Of a DNA stretch of 64,000 nt, positions 12,050 to 24,429 are shown one piece after another (position 1 is the stretch's first letter; each line of letters opens with the position of its first letter). The translations under genes were made by a program, and so were the position numbers. The notes beneath the pieces are model-generated. The model was not told the DNA's origin. It made no database searches and saw only the letters and a program-made list of their open reading frames with translations. Source of the stretch: Lithospermum erythrorhizon (Eukaryota > Streptophyta > Magnoliopsida > Boraginales > Boraginaceae); NCBI GenBank assembly GCA_019722365.1, contig JADFUC010000985.1:124001-188000 (forward strand). The letters are read 5' to 3'.

Positions 12050-12900
12050 TTAATGATTCGCTTCATTATTTCGAACTCTTAAAGCATAGAAAGAAGGATT
12101 ACTAGTTTGCCCTTTATGATAATGGGCAAGGCGAGTTATCATAGATCTTACTATTAACGTTATATTAATTATCAATTATTATTATTATACAACTTACTAT
12201 TATCCGAGCCTAAGTGTCACACATACAAATGACGTTGATTATATTTCATGTATGAAATTAAATCATATTTATTAAATTGAGTCGACAATCAACGAGTTTT
12301 AATTGGGATTTCTTATATTGATAATGTAAAATATAAATTAATGAACCCGACCAATTAATTAGTCAATTGAATTAATTCGAGCAGTTAGTTGAGCTATAGC
12401 ACCTGTTAGTTACTATTTGCTAGTCATTGATTTTACTTAACTAATTAAACTTAACGGGTCGGCTCCATGCCTGCCCCACGCTTTGCGTTTAATTCCATAT
12501 AAGCTAAGCTATTAGGTTTTCAATACAATCATGAATTGGAAAAACAAAAACCTCCTCCTTTTTCTCCCTATCATGGTTTTAAAATATCAAGGGAAGAATT
12601 GAAAATTCTTCTCTCGATTTTCTTTTCATCCAATCAACCCACGTTTCTAACAAAACACAAACGTAGATTCAACCTCTCCCGCTACAAGAACCAACTGGCA
12701 TTTACATTCAAGTGCTCAAATTTGGAATTCGAAGCGAGGCTTCGTGAGTTAATGCGGCCGATAGTCTTCGCCGTCATCTCCGTAGTGTTCGTTATTCATA
12801 ATCGTTAATTGCTGCTTAGACACTTTATATCATTTGAGGATCCGGGGATGTATGAATTTGGTGTTTATCACAAAATGAAATTGCTACTGTATTCTAACAG
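12050..12900 (+). repeat. 3' LTR of the non-coding element
   Basis: Direct-repeat partner of 8340-9208, ending ATTCTAACAG where the left copy ends GATTCTAATAG. Many small indels separate the two copies. The 90-codon frame at 12536-12808 lies inside this LTR and is not a gene. Confidence 0.65.
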
Positions 12901-14400
12901 AAGAAGTTTCGCTTACCATTGATGTTCACGCCAAGGCATGGAACTATTTCTTACTTTTACCTTAAAACCGTTTTTAAATCCGCGCCTTTTATTATATCAC
13001 TGGCCACTCGGGTATCCATTTTACTAACGAAGTCTAACCTCGAGGCGTCGCATCTGTGGGCGGTCGTTACAATAAGATAATACATTTTTGATAATCTACC
13101 TAAGTTTAAGCAACTCCAAATTAATTGAACCACTTTAAGCCATTGCTGCAATAAGTCATGGATTATTAATTACCGCAATGCTCACTATTTTGCGACTTCA
13201 CGCCTAAACGAAGCATTCAAATACTTTCAAGCTCATAAACTACAGAACCATTACAAAAATTAATGTTGACCTTTCATAATCTAATTATTATACGCTACCT
13301 CAGATATGAATGGTCAACGACGGATCTCGTTAACTAGTAACCATTCAATACTTGGAGATGTAAGAAATATTTTATTTGAGATGATGAAACTTATTATTTT
13401 TCATTTCAAGAATACATGCTGTTTTTCATCCTATCTTTTATAGTGGTGAGCATGCATATAGCTGTTAAAAAGCAAGCCGCTTTTGTCCCTGATATTATTT
13501 AATTCATCGGAAGTCGAATACATATAAGTACCATTTTAGTCCACACCTGATATCATACAAACGAGAATATTAATTTCCATGATACTAATTTTAATATAAA
13601 TCAGACAATATCATTAAAATGTATCATTCTAAAATAATACAATCAAAAAATTAAAAAGCGTACAAAATTATTCTATCCACTTACTCAACGCATACCAAAA
13701 TCTGCCGAACAAATTTAAGATACGTTATTTAAAAGTTAAAACAAACTTATATAATTAATAATTAATAATTTTTTTTATAAAATTGACATATTAAATTAAA
13801 TATACCAAAAGTTAAGAAAATATATTATATAATATCATACTTATATTTTTAATTATTGAACAATCATTAATAAATAAAAAAACTTAATTTTAATTATAAC
13901 TTTCCATCATACAGACATGCCAAATCATGGAATTACTCTTTTGTACCGGGGATCAAATTCACTCACATTAAAAACATAATTATTTTATGAGATTGAATTT
14001 AACTTTTGAAGACGAAAATCAGGAGCGCACCACTTGCCACTATCTAATTGGATGTTTACAAAGTGGGCAATTATCTCACCTGTCAGAGAACCAAACCATA
14101 TCATAAAAATGGTTGTTAAAAGTTCCTTCTGAGAACCCATAAAAATCAAATCTTAGCAAACACCAAAACGCGTACAAAGTCACTACCACACGGTTTATTA
14201 ATATTATTACATAGACATAGTCGCATACAAATAACATTATTACATCCAAAAAAACATACTACTATATCCCTTCATTTTTTTCTTGGTTTTCCAAAAAACT
14301 CGCGATTTTAATCACTAGATTATTTAAGGTAATAAGATCACATTTTTAACATCTTTATTATCTTATATTTTGATTCTTTTTTTTTCATCTTTATTTTACT
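12901..14400. other. intergenic region and probable promoter side of the RINGv gene
   Basis: No recognisable coding sequence. 13560-13900 is extremely AT-rich. The last few hundred bases before 14400 should contain the promoter of the downstream gene, but I cannot single out a TATA box among many AT runs. Confidence 0.4.
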
Positions 14401-14550
14401 ATATCTTTTGTTAGCTGAGAAAACCAGAAAAAAAAAACTCAAGAAGAAATTGTCCGATCTCTCATTGTGATCGGGGAATTTCGTTCACTATTTTATCTGT
14501 AATTCTCTAAAGAATTTCAAAATGGGTTAAACCCATAAATTTGTTAATTG

Positions 14551-15367
14551 GTATGTTTATATGCTTTAATTTTTTGGAATTTAGTACAAAGGTGATTTTT
14601 ATAGCAATTATGATGTTATAAAAGTGATAAAGTTGTGATAATTGAGGAATTTTATATGTAGTATTTTTGTATTTTGGTTACTTAAGTAATAAAGGTGTGA
14701 TCTTTGGGAATTTGAGAGCAATTGGTTTGATTGTTTTAGCTGAAAAGTGTATATAGACATGGTTTGCATAGAGATGGATATATTTGTTGTGAAAATGTCA
14801 CAAAAGTAATAAAGTTGGGTGGTATTTGGGGAATTTTGTATACAGTAATTTTGTATTTTGCTTATATAAGTAATAAAGTTGGGGTCTTTGGGGAATTTGA
14901 GAGCAATTTATGCCATTGTTTTAACTGAAAAGTGTATATAGATAGAAATATATATTTGTTGTGAAAATGTCACAATCTGTTGTAAATAAAACCAATATAA
15001 GGGTATGGTTTCACTTTGTGGCTTAAATTGGTATTTTTGCTTGAGAAATCTATCAACTAATGGTGTTATGAGGTTCTATTAGTATGGATTTAATACTATT
15101 CTGAAGGATTTATTGGTGAAGGTATTTTTGAATGATGAATAATATTTGTCGTTGTCTTCGCTATATTGATCACGAGAAATGTAATATATGTATTTTTAAG
15201 GGTATCTATTAATTTGTTATATGTGATATTGTTAGCACTGGTGTTGCCTCGTTGCCTTTATATCTGAGTGATTTTTATGCTAGTAGTAGTTGTCCTGTTA
15301 ATTATGATTGTGATTTTGATACATGTAGTTTCTGTACTGATGAGAGTGATTGCACTATTGTCTTCAG
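14551..15367 (+). other. probable 5'UTR intron of the RINGv gene
   Basis: A GGTATGTTT donor-like site lies at 14550-14558. A TTGTCTTCAG acceptor ends at 15367, six bases before the ATG. A 5'UTR intron is common in this family. The first non-coding exon would lie near 14400-14550 (GAAGAAATTGTCCGATCTCT onward). The donor choice is uncertain. Confidence 0.45.
14640..14985 (+). repeat. tandem duplication inside the leader intron
   Basis: A block of about 170 bp is present twice: TTTGTATTTTG, TAAGTAATAAAG, TTTGGGAATTTGAGAGCAAT / TTTGGGGAATTTGAGAGCAA, GCTGAAAAGTGTATATAGA / ACTGAAAAGTGTATATAGAT and TTTGTTGTGAAAATGTCACA, in the same order. Confidence 0.8.
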
Positions 15368-15372
15368 AGTGA

Positions 15373-18335
15373 ATGGGTGAACATTTGGTGGTTAATTTAG
15401 ACAGGTTGGAAAAGACAGAATTCGCACAGGCTCCCCTGCAGTGTCAGGGGACTGAGGTTGTGTCTAAGCTTACAAAAATAGCAGAAATGCCTTCATCATC
15501 AAGCATGGGGGATAATAAAGATAAGGAGAAGGTTATTGTAGAGGTGGATGAGGAGAATGATCTAGCTAATGAAGAGGCTCCTCTCATAGGGCAGGCAGAA
15601 TGTCGCATTTGCCAGGATGAGGATTCTATTCAGAATTTGGAGAGCCCTTGTGCTTGCAATGGAAGTCTAAAGGTACTGAACTTATTGTAGCTTATCTGAG
15701 TACTTCTGAGTTTTCTTTTTTAGGAAATTGTTGTCATCTTTTGTCAGTTTTGATTGTTTATTGTGGTTTTCTGTTAATCATCTGCTGGTGCTTTTGTGAA
15801 TGTCGGAACCTTCTCGAAGTTCAGGAGTGTTTTGTATGCTACTATGCTCATTATGTTGCATTATACTTGGTATTTCTTTTTTTAATTCCTATAGGAGGAA
15901 CGGAAAAGGTTGTTTCTTTTTTATTTGGTCTTCTGGCCTTTTGGGTCACGTTGGTTATATGACGTAGGAGAGACTTGCTACTTAGCTAGGTACTAAAGAT
16001 TGGTGATGAGCTACATTATCGACTTCCTTTCCTGAATAATACATTGTTCCTGTCGATACTAAATTCTGGATCTGCTTTCATGTTTTACTTTTTTTGCCTC
16101 CAAAATTAATATTGCTAAAGAATAGATGATTACATGATGGGTACTTATTTAATGTGGTTGTCAACTTTAGGGGCAGTGACAATGTAACTGCCCGCATTAT
16201 GATTCATTACAGCTTGATGCTCCTCTTTTCCTTTTATCTGCATTGTTTTCTAACCTATGATATTTTTTGTATCAGGAGTGTACAGTTCCTCTGACATTTA
16301 CATATAATTATTGCATTGTCTCATTATGTTTTTGTCTTCTAATGGCCGATTATGTATTTATGCAGTATGCTCACCGAAAATGTGTTCAACACTGGTGCAA
16401 TGAGAAGGGTGACATTACTTGTGAAATCTGTCATCAGGTAATTTCTCTTCATCTTTCTTGTGCTGAAATGTTTTTTCATACATGCCCTATGAGTCTATGA
16501 CACATGTTAAGAAACTAGAAGACAAATAAATTATATTCAAGTTGTATATGGAATTGTAGCTCCCTGGTGCTGAAAGAGTCTAACATGTGTACTAATAGAA
16601 GGATACTGATAGAAATACTTTTTCAGGGTTATTTGGAGAAATTGGTTGCTTATACGTATAGTTTTTCCTCATTTACTTCAACATTTGATTTGACATTGCC
16701 TATGAAGATTTTGAGTAAAACTTATGTCGGGAAGAATTGAATTCATAAATCATAAGGCCCCAAGTGTGGTAGTACTTTTTTTTTTCATTTAACTTGAAAT
16801 AGTTTATATACATTGTTTCTTCATGCCCGTGATAGAGAAAACTGACGGACAAATGAAGACTTTGAATGTCAGCTCTCTTGAATATGTTGTTTAAATAGGA
16901 ATCTTTCTTATAAAAAAGGTTGACGGGAGTACTCAGAGATGTGTATATCTTCCTTATAAAAAAGGTTGACGGGAGTACTCAGAGATGTGTATATGCTAGC
17001 ATTTAAGTGTTCCATACTCAGAGCTGTGATGCTCAACGACTTTTATATGCTAACATTTAAGTGGTCCATGCAGTCCTACCAACCTGGTTATGTAGCTCCT
17101 CCTCGCCTTGAAGCTGCAGAGGCTGTGATCGATATTGGGTAAGCTTTCATATATATATATTAGTTGTATATACCTTGGAACACATTCAATCACATGTAGG
17201 GCATGCTTAGTGATGGGTAGGGAGTCAGTTTATTATCCACTCACATTATTTTAAGCTTTATTTTATGTTTTTTTCATGAATAGATTCATTGCACCATTCA
17301 CTAGCTGACTGCAGGGAACCTATCCAATAATTCATTCCTGGGAAGCATTTTCTGTATGACTAATGAGTCTGCTTCTTTTTTGTTTCCTGATCTTTCTACC
17401 CTTTTATTCTACTCTGCAGAGGAGGGTGGCAGATTGCTGGTACTCCAATCAATTTACACGATCCTAGATTGTTGACTATTGCAGAGGCTGAGCGTCAAAT
17501 GCTGGAAGCCGAATATGAGGATTTTAATGCTAGAAATGCTAGCGGAGCTGCATTCTTCCGTTCTGTTGTCCTAATTGTAAGCTTTCCAAGTTTTTGTTTT
17601 TCCCTCTCTATAAGATCGTCATTATGGTCTTACCTCAAAAGCTCATGGTTGCTTATCCTGATTCAATAATGTCAGTAAAATCTTCTCATTGGAGATTAGA
17701 GAGAGAAGTCTTCTCATTCAATATTTTCATTCCTTTTTTATACAAAATTATTGGGAATTTCCAGATTTAGTTTTTGAATTCTCTTGCATTTGATTTGTAG
17801 TTGATGGCCCTTCTGCTCATGCGCCATGCATTAAGCATAAATGATGATGGTGATGATGAAGATCCCTCTACGGTCTTCTCTGTAAGTGTCAATATTGCAG
17901 CTAACGTCTATTATTTCTCTCTAATTAGGTTTTAAGTAGTTTTTTGCTAACATTGGTGAGTCCTCTACAGCTCTTTTTACTTCGAGCCATTGGCTTTCTT
18001 TTGCCCTGTTATATCATGGTCTTTATCATTACTGTCCTTCAACGGCGAAGGCAAAGACAGGTTAGACTCTGCTCAGGGTACCTTTACTACAATCACCCAT
18101 ATCTGCTCAATGCACCATGCTGCTGAGTGTGATCCAACACAATTTTATATTGCTGATCTTTCCTTGATTAATTGACGTACAGGAAGTTGCCGCGCTTGCT
18201 GCATCACCATTCACTGTTTTGGTACAATCAGGTCAAAACAGAGGTATACACTTTGCATATGCAGCACCTGCACCAATTCCAGTCCCTGCTACTGCTGCCA
18301 CTTCTATCTCTACTCCACGGTCCGAAGAAGTTTAA
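15373..18335 (+). CDS. membrane RINGv (MARCH-like) E3 ubiquitin ligase, DUF3675 family, 7 coding exons
   Basis: Probable membrane-bound E3 that passes ubiquitin from an E2 to membrane substrates. Coding exons: 15373-15672, 16366-16437, 17074-17138, 17420-17576, 17801-17881, 17971-18060, 18183-18335. All introns are GT-AG and the frame stays open for about 305 codons. Residues 77-122 form a C4HC3 RINGv finger: C77/C80, C93/C95, H103/C106, C119/C122, with W110. Then comes the DUF3675 hallmark SYQPGYVAPPRLEAAE, GTPINLHDPRLL and AEAERQMLEAEY. Two membrane segments follow (about 188-208 and 226-249), then a basic RRRQRQ and a Pro/Ala-rich tail. The length fits the family. The ATG comes six bases after the leader-intron acceptor and opens the first in-frame methionine. 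The substrate is unknown. Intact and likely expressed. Confidence 0.93.
16905..17073 (+). repeat. two tandem duplications next to the exon 3 acceptor
   Basis: A 46-47 bp unit (CTTATAAAAAAGGTTGACGG, GAGTACTCAGAGATGTGTAT) occurs twice back to back at 16908-16994. Just after it, TATGCTAGCATTTAAGTGTT (16992) is repeated as TATGCTAACATTTAAGTGGT (17045). The second copy ends CCATGCAG, which is the working splice acceptor of exon 3. Confidence 0.85.
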
Positions 18336-19440
18336 CCAAAATGCACTTGTGCTGTTTCTATGGCGGCAAACTCCTCGAGTGCAAATTCTATAATTTAACC
18401 TGCTCAAACAGCTGTTGTGATGCTACATGTTATCGCTTATCAACATAGGATGGATCCTCTCATCGATCGACTAGTAGAAGAGTGCAAGAAGCTCTTAGTT
18501 TATGCATTTTTAGATTCAAGTGTATCTCTATGTACATACCATTTATGAGTTCTCATCATGATCTGCTATGACTGATGAGATTAGGCTTGTAATTCAACTT
18601 TGATGCCTGTTATCAGGCTTGTAATTCATTTCTTTATTTTAGTGTAGGAAAACTTCAATTATTTTAATTATTCAAAAAAATATAAAATTTATATAATTGG
18701 ATTTATCTTTCAAAATACTTTCTTAATATTAATTTTTTAATTTTTTTAATAATATAATTAAAGAGTAATTGAAAATTAAAGATTTACATCGATACAGAAA
18801 GTTTCAATTGCTTTTATCTATATGATATTTAATTCAAGATCAACATTGATATGTTGCATAATATTTTGTGAAAATTATACTTTTCACAAATATTTGCCTA
18901 TTTTACTTTTTTATCTATACTATATATAATGCCATGTAATGCGCTTCTATTACAAGTTCAAATTAACGATTTCCTATTTAACCCTTCCGACAATTTTTAA
19001 TTTTAATTTTCATAAGAACTTTACGCGCAATCACCAACAAAGCATAAATTCCTCCATAAACTACTACTATAATGACATTCATTACTTAATACCCTCGTGA
19101 ATTATCACAAAGACAAAATAAAAAGCTTATTTTACAGCTTCCCCATCTTTATTTTCCACAGAATCTTTTCATCTTATTTCTTTAGTGCTTTTTTAAATTT
19201 TTTCATTATAATTTTATTATAAAAATAAATCATGCTAAAGACATAACTAGCTTCTCATAACTTAAGATGAGCGTTTATATACTATGTTTTAGTAAACGAA
19301 TTAACTTTAACAAGTACAACTTTTTTCAATTGAAAAAAAAAAAATTAAAACTAGGTAACTTTTATGAGAAGGATGAACTATTAAAGTATAGTATGTTTGA
19401 CCTATTTCAATATTAAAATCATCGTTCTAGTATAAATTAT
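18336..19440. other. 3'UTR of the RINGv gene, then intergenic
   Basis: 18336 to about 18650 is less AT-biased and likely 3'UTR; the GTAATTCATTTCTTTATTTT stretch is near its end. 18660-19440 is AT-rich with no gene seen. Confidence 0.5.
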
Positions 19441-19449
19441 GTATGACAA

Positions 19450-20045
19450 GTTGACAACTAGAGTTTCCACTTAAAATTAAGTGATATAACAAGGATTGAG
19501 GCTAGTAATCTGGCTTTTGATTGGTGTTTGGCTTGTTTTTAGAAAACAATCCATTAAAGCGTCATTTCAGACAGCCACATCAGTTCTCTGCAAGACATAC
19601 GCTTCATCCGGTATTCCAACCCTCTAGGGACATTTTTATAAATAACTAATTTACTTGTATTAATGCTAAAACTATAATTTTCATATTCTTAGCTACTTGC
19701 CAAACCGAATCGACTTAAGTATTTGGAGCTACGAATACTGATCAGTATTTAAGGATTTCTCAACCCTCGATATCGTTTTACAATATTATTAAAGACGCCG
19801 ATAAAGACAAGCGAAATTAATATCTAAGAAGTATAACTTCATGGTGAGCCAAAATACCCCTAACATCTCTGGCCTTTGCTCAAGACCTCCTCAAGTCTGT
19901 GCTCAAAAGCATACTTAACAAAGGATATTTGGGGACCAACTCTCAAAATTATCATGGGATGCTAAAATTTCTAAAGAAAGCTGATTTAGCCTCCTAGACA
20001 AGCGTCTCAAGTACAAAGATTCCTAAGGGCCTCAAAAGAACATCA
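19450..20045 (+). repeat. 5' LTR of the Tat-like element
   Basis: Matches 41790-42400 in order: GATATAACAAGGATTGAGGC / GATATAACCATGATTTGGAG; AAACTATAATTTTC; CCGAATCGACTTAAG; ATTAAAGACG; CCTTTGCTCAAGACCTCC / CCTTTGCCTCAAGACCTCC; GGACCAA; CCTAAGGGCCTC. The copies are heavily diverged, and both outer limits are approximate. Confidence 0.65.
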
Positions 20046-20047
20046 AT

Positions 20048-20072
20048 TGGTGCCGCCTCATGGGAATCTCGC
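20048..20072 (+). other. primer-binding site of the Tat-like element
   Basis: TGGTGCCGCCTCATGGGAAT follows the left LTR. It resembles the TGGCGCCGTCTGTGGGAA type common in the Tat group. Confidence 0.55.
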
Positions 20073-20074
20073 TA

Positions 20075-22230
20075 ATAAAATCCACATAGCGATCACGGGC
20101 CAATCCAACAATGGGGCCAACAGGACGCCTAAACACACAATAAGATCATAATGTAAAGAGATTAGCAAGGAGAAGATAATCCATGCCTGGGACACGGGCT
20201 GAAAGATGTAATGTCACCGATATATCCTAAAAGGGGATACACTCGGGCACACCATCATCACAGGGACTATTACTCTCCCATCACTACTACCCTAGCTCGG
20301 TCCCCTTCTGCAGACAACCCACATAGATGGCACATAAAGTGTAGTGCACTGCCGGTGTCCCTCAGGAACAACCGATTGCGGGCAATATCAACACGCAAAC
20401 AGAGAACCCCACCGGGTATCGGGCACGCCTAAAGAATGGTGATATCGTGGCCAAATCAAGAATCAAGAGGTTGAGGAGTCGAATGCCGACTCAAGACATC
20501 GCCTACCCGGTGCCAAGAACAACATGCTCCTTTCCATTCTCCTATCGCTTAAGATACGAGCCACCGGCGGGTTCGCATCGTGAAGCTTAGAACCTTCGAC
20601 TGAACGTAATCCGGTAACCACATAAAGGCCATTTATCTCACAATTGTCCTTTTCAAGCAATAACATGATGTGTACACGGCAGCTTTCCCTAAGTCAGTCG
20701 CGATCGTCGTTCCACAAAATACTGCTCCAATTTACTGATTGCTGGCAAGACACCGCGATCCGCTCATGAATAAGTTCGAAGCTTCCATCTTGGCCGTAAG
20801 AGACAAAGAAGCATCAATAACCTCTATAGCAAAAACGGTAAACGCCAAGGGTTATTAACCGCCGAGGGTGCTAACTAATAACCACTTAACGGTATCCATG
20901 ATTTCGCTTCTTCATGGCCGCAACCGGGCCATTGAAGAGAGTCGGCATCGACCAATGGCCAACGCACATCAATTATCCTAGTTAATACGGCACATAAACC
21001 GGGAAGAGGCAAAAAAAGATTAAGCCGGGTGGACAAATGAGGCCCAAATGACATACCACGGATCTCCGAGAAAGTACCGGTGCGGGATCGGCTGGTGATA
21101 AATCCCAAAAAGAAGCAAATAGGGAAGCATTCTATAGAATCTGGAGATAAAGCGACTCGAACCGATATAGTTCAGATAATTCGTTGACCACTGCTAAATT
21201 GGGGAGCAGTATACACCCGTGATGGAGAATCGAGAATGTTTCCAAAACCCTCACAACCGCATCCCTAAATTTAAATACTAAAAATAATACCGTGAGTATC
21301 ACTAAGATCATGGCCATAATAATGATGATTGTCGCGTATCAAGGCGTAAATAGAAAGCTCATCCCAGAGGCCATTCAAGGAGTTCGTGAAAGGAACCAGA
21401 ACATTCCTCGAGAATACAAAGGAATCACCCCGAGAAATACTGTGCCCTGGAATGTAAGCCGAATCTCGAATAACTCGAAAGGAATTGACACGATTTCCTG
21501 TGGGTCTCGCGGGGAGGAGGGGACACTTCAATTCCCGGAAACAATATGTAAGAAGAAGTCAGGTATTGTGTTAAATTTATGGCAACCATTGATGATAAGT
21601 GCGATCAACTTTTCAAGAAGAATTGAAGAATCAAGACCCTACGACGATCCACCGATCATTAGTCGTGATTAAGCAATTTCCTCAGGGCCGTGATGTTGGT
21701 GGATACGGGAAGTTCTGAAAATATTTTGTATCTCAAGTGCCCATGAGAAGCCTGTCTACCTCGCAACCTCCGAACCGGCTCACATCGCTGACAAAGCCTA
21801 CTGGGCACCTATTTGGTCCAAAAGCTGAATAAAATGAGTTGATTACCATGGAGCAGCCTCCATGACCTCAACGATAAGAGCATCTTTCACGATGTCCATC
21901 CTTTACAACGGACTTATCGTCGCCTCTATATTAACTCAAGGCCAATATATAGAGATTACCTCATTTAAAAAACAGTTTTCCCAACCGAGGAGTAGAGAGG
22001 TTCTCGAGACCGTAAAAGAGCCGGGTCTAATGTGATGTCAATCCCTATATATCACAATAAAGACCCCCAAGGAAAAAAAGGCATGTGGAAGGTCCTTATA
22101 ATTAAACAATCCAGCCGTGAAAACAGTTTCAGATAACTCCCTTCGAGAAAGGAAAATGAAAAGGAACCCCTCATCGAGGACCTTCAAAGTTGTCTCAAGA
22201 ATCTAACAACAACCCGAAAGGACGCTCGTG
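20075..22230 (+). pseudogene. leader and gag/protease region of the Tat-like element, unreadable
   Basis: By position between the PBS and reverse transcriptase this should be leader, gag and protease. I could not assign any conserved motif: the frames at 20211, 21292 and elsewhere are short and change phase. No other gene is seen here. Confidence 0.4.
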
Positions 22231-22235
22231 ATTGT

Positions 22236-23530
22236 GTGACTCGATCAGAACCCGACTACCGTAAAATTGACGGAGCTTTCATCTGCGTACGGCTAGTATT
22301 TCACAAGAGAGACGGGGCGGATCCTCCAAATCTCTTTCAGACAAACTACATTTGTGATCCTTCCTACAAACCCGTGAGCAAAAAGAAGAGGGAATTTCTC
22401 CGAGGAGGAAAAACTTGGCCATACGGTACAAGAGATGAGTTGATAAAGGCAGTGAGCTATTCGAATCGCAATTTCTGAAAGGATCGCTAACGTGGTAACA
22501 AGAAAAAACTAATGACAAATGGAGAATGCACGGATTTTACGAACTTAAACAAAGCCCCGCCTCTGGCGATTATTATCTCACCTTGCTCAAGCAGAGCTGG
22601 GATGGAAGCGCAGGCCACGAAGTCTTTGACTTCCTGGATGCTTCACAGGGATATCACCAAATACTTTCGGAAGCCGAGATCAGAAAACGCCTTTTAATAT
22701 GTGAAAGATAAAGTTAAGGTTGGCCGAGAAGGTCATGCCTTTTGGTCTAAAGAACGCCGGAGCCACTTACCAAAGGATGGTCAACACCATCTTCTCGGAC
22801 CGTATAGAATAAATACGGAAATCTAATGTGAGATGACATTGTCAGCGAAAGAAGAGAGCTCGGCACTCGGGAAAACCCTCGAAGAAACCCCCGCAAGCTG
22901 AGAATTAAGCATCAACCCCGAGAAGTGTTCCTTTCGGGTAACTTTGGGTAAATTTCTGGGCTTCATGATCAGTGAAAGGGGAATCGAGCCTAACCCCTAT
23001 AAAATTGAGGCGATCATGAACGGAAGCCCCAAGCCTTACAAGTTAAGCGCAACGACTCAGGATGCTTTGAAGTGGCCTCAATGTATCTCATATCTCGATC
23101 CTGGGGATGAACTACCTTTTCTCTCAAAGTCGAAAAGCTTCCAAGGCCGAGTTTGCATGGGATGCAGGAGCAAGTAAAAAGCTTTTGAAGAATTAAAGAC
23201 TAGCCGGTATCCCCAAGCATATCGAATTCATCCGGTAGCGAGGAGCCTCCAACCTATTTGGCAATAATGTATGGAGACGCGAAAGAAATGTTTGCAAGAG
23301 AAGGCCAAAGTGCAAAAACCATATTATGTAAGCCATCCCCATGGCCCCGAAGAGACTATCCCTAGATGCATAAATTTGTCATGGCTCGTAATATCGGCCC
23401 GAACCGAAAGCCTATTTCGCTCACCCATAAGAGCGGTCACAGAGCAACAAGAGAATACTTCTAACCCAAAGATGAGGGGAGATTCACCTGCCGGGCCATC
23501 TAATTAAGTGAATTCAAGATTACCTTGTCC
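22236..23530 (+). pseudogene. reverse transcriptase / RNase H of the Tat-like element
   Basis: RNA-dependent DNA polymerase remnants in several frames. 22340-22480 has DPSYKPVSKKKREF and RDELIKA, the region leading into the RT. 22515-22710 has TDFTNLNKAP and DASQGYHQI. 22770-22800 has YQRMVNTIFSDRI. 22930-23030 has GKFLGFMISERGIEPNPYKI, the strongest match to the Tat group. 23175-23200 has KAFEELKT from the RT/RNase H junction. 23400-23505 has ARTESLFRSPIRAVTEQ and NPKMRG from RNase H. Frame changes between almost every block show it is dead. The catalytic YxDD is not clearly preserved. Confidence 0.8.
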
Positions 23531-24429
23531 CGCATACGGGTAAAAGCTCAAGCCTCGCGTATTTCATCATGTATCGTACAACTGTAGATCCCCAAGAGAT
23601 CAAGAGTATGGCCCGACTACCGTAACGACCTAATTGGATTTTATACACCGATTTGTTCTTAAGAATCCCAAGTGGATCAGAGCTGATATTAATCCAAATC
23701 CTCGAGGGATCAGCTTGAGTATGCTCGAGGTTTTCGCTCAAAACAACGAATAATGTTTAGCACGAAGGTCACGGTAACCCGTTGTTGTTAGCCTTAGCCA
23801 AGCATAACCCTGAGGCCTTGGGAGATTCAAGTTGGTCATCGAAATGGCCGTGATAATCAAGGTGTCAAAGAGCTAAAGTCGCCGTAAATACCATGCCAAG
23901 GCAACCTCTATCGACAACAAGGCTCACTACTTGATATTTGAGTACATACCACCCAGAAATGAACATGTGGATCATTCTACCCGACTGCCACCACCTACTA
24001 TGCAAGACATCCCCTCGGGAGTCCATATTTGAGCATGTGGTGCCCATCTATGAAGAAGTCAGACACTCTACTCTAGGCTCGGAAAGAAGATTAGCTGCCC
24101 CCATCATCAAATTCCTAACTACGTGAGTCATTTCAAAGAGAAAATCGGCCCGTAACCGCAGAGCGTAGTTACAAATTAGACTTCCTAGGATGAATTATAC
24201 AAAGTCTCAGCCTGCAGCCTCCACGTATCAGGTCACGAGGAAAAACTCAACCAAACATTAAACGAAGTCCATAAAGGATCATGGGTCACTACATTGTAAG
24301 GATAGCCTTAGCATCCAAAAAATCACCGAGCCCGCTTATATTGTCCCACACTTATGGCCACCTGTATCATGTCAAAAGCAAAGCATTCATGTCGAAAATG
24401 AACGCGTTCCTAAGCAACCCGCGGTGAGA
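23530..24429 (+). pseudogene. RNase H tail and integrase N-terminus of the Tat-like element
   Basis: Between RNase H and the point where the Athila-like element starts. Near 24335-24365 the frame reads YCPTLMA, matching the YYWPTL region of the integrase zinc-binding domain. The continuation of the same domain is found 10 kb away at 34686, so this piece is the 5' half of a split integrase. Confidence 0.6.

Larger units (their letters stand above)
8340..12900 (+). mobile_element. non-coding LTR retrotransposon (LARD-like)
   Basis: Two diverged direct repeats of roughly 0.85 kb (about 8340-9208 and 12050-12900) flank about 2.8 kb with no gag or pol motif on either strand. The sequence right after the left copy, TGGTATCGAGTC at 9209, resembles the TGGTATCAGAGC primer-binding site that pairs with initiator tRNA-Met. 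That sets the orientation as plus and identifies the repeats as LTRs. LTR length, a PBS and a non-coding interior match large retrotransposon derivatives, which need proteins supplied by another element. I could not fix the outer LTR boundaries or a target duplication by eye. Confidence 0.65.

Noticed and set aside
12536..12808. 90-codon plus-strand frame
   Set aside because: It lies inside an LTR that is repeated, without the frame, at 8870-9110.
15648..15962. Alternative 104-codon frame overlapping the end of RINGv exon 1
   Set aside because: It is intron 2 read-through; the RINGv domain is completed only by splicing at 15672 to 16366.
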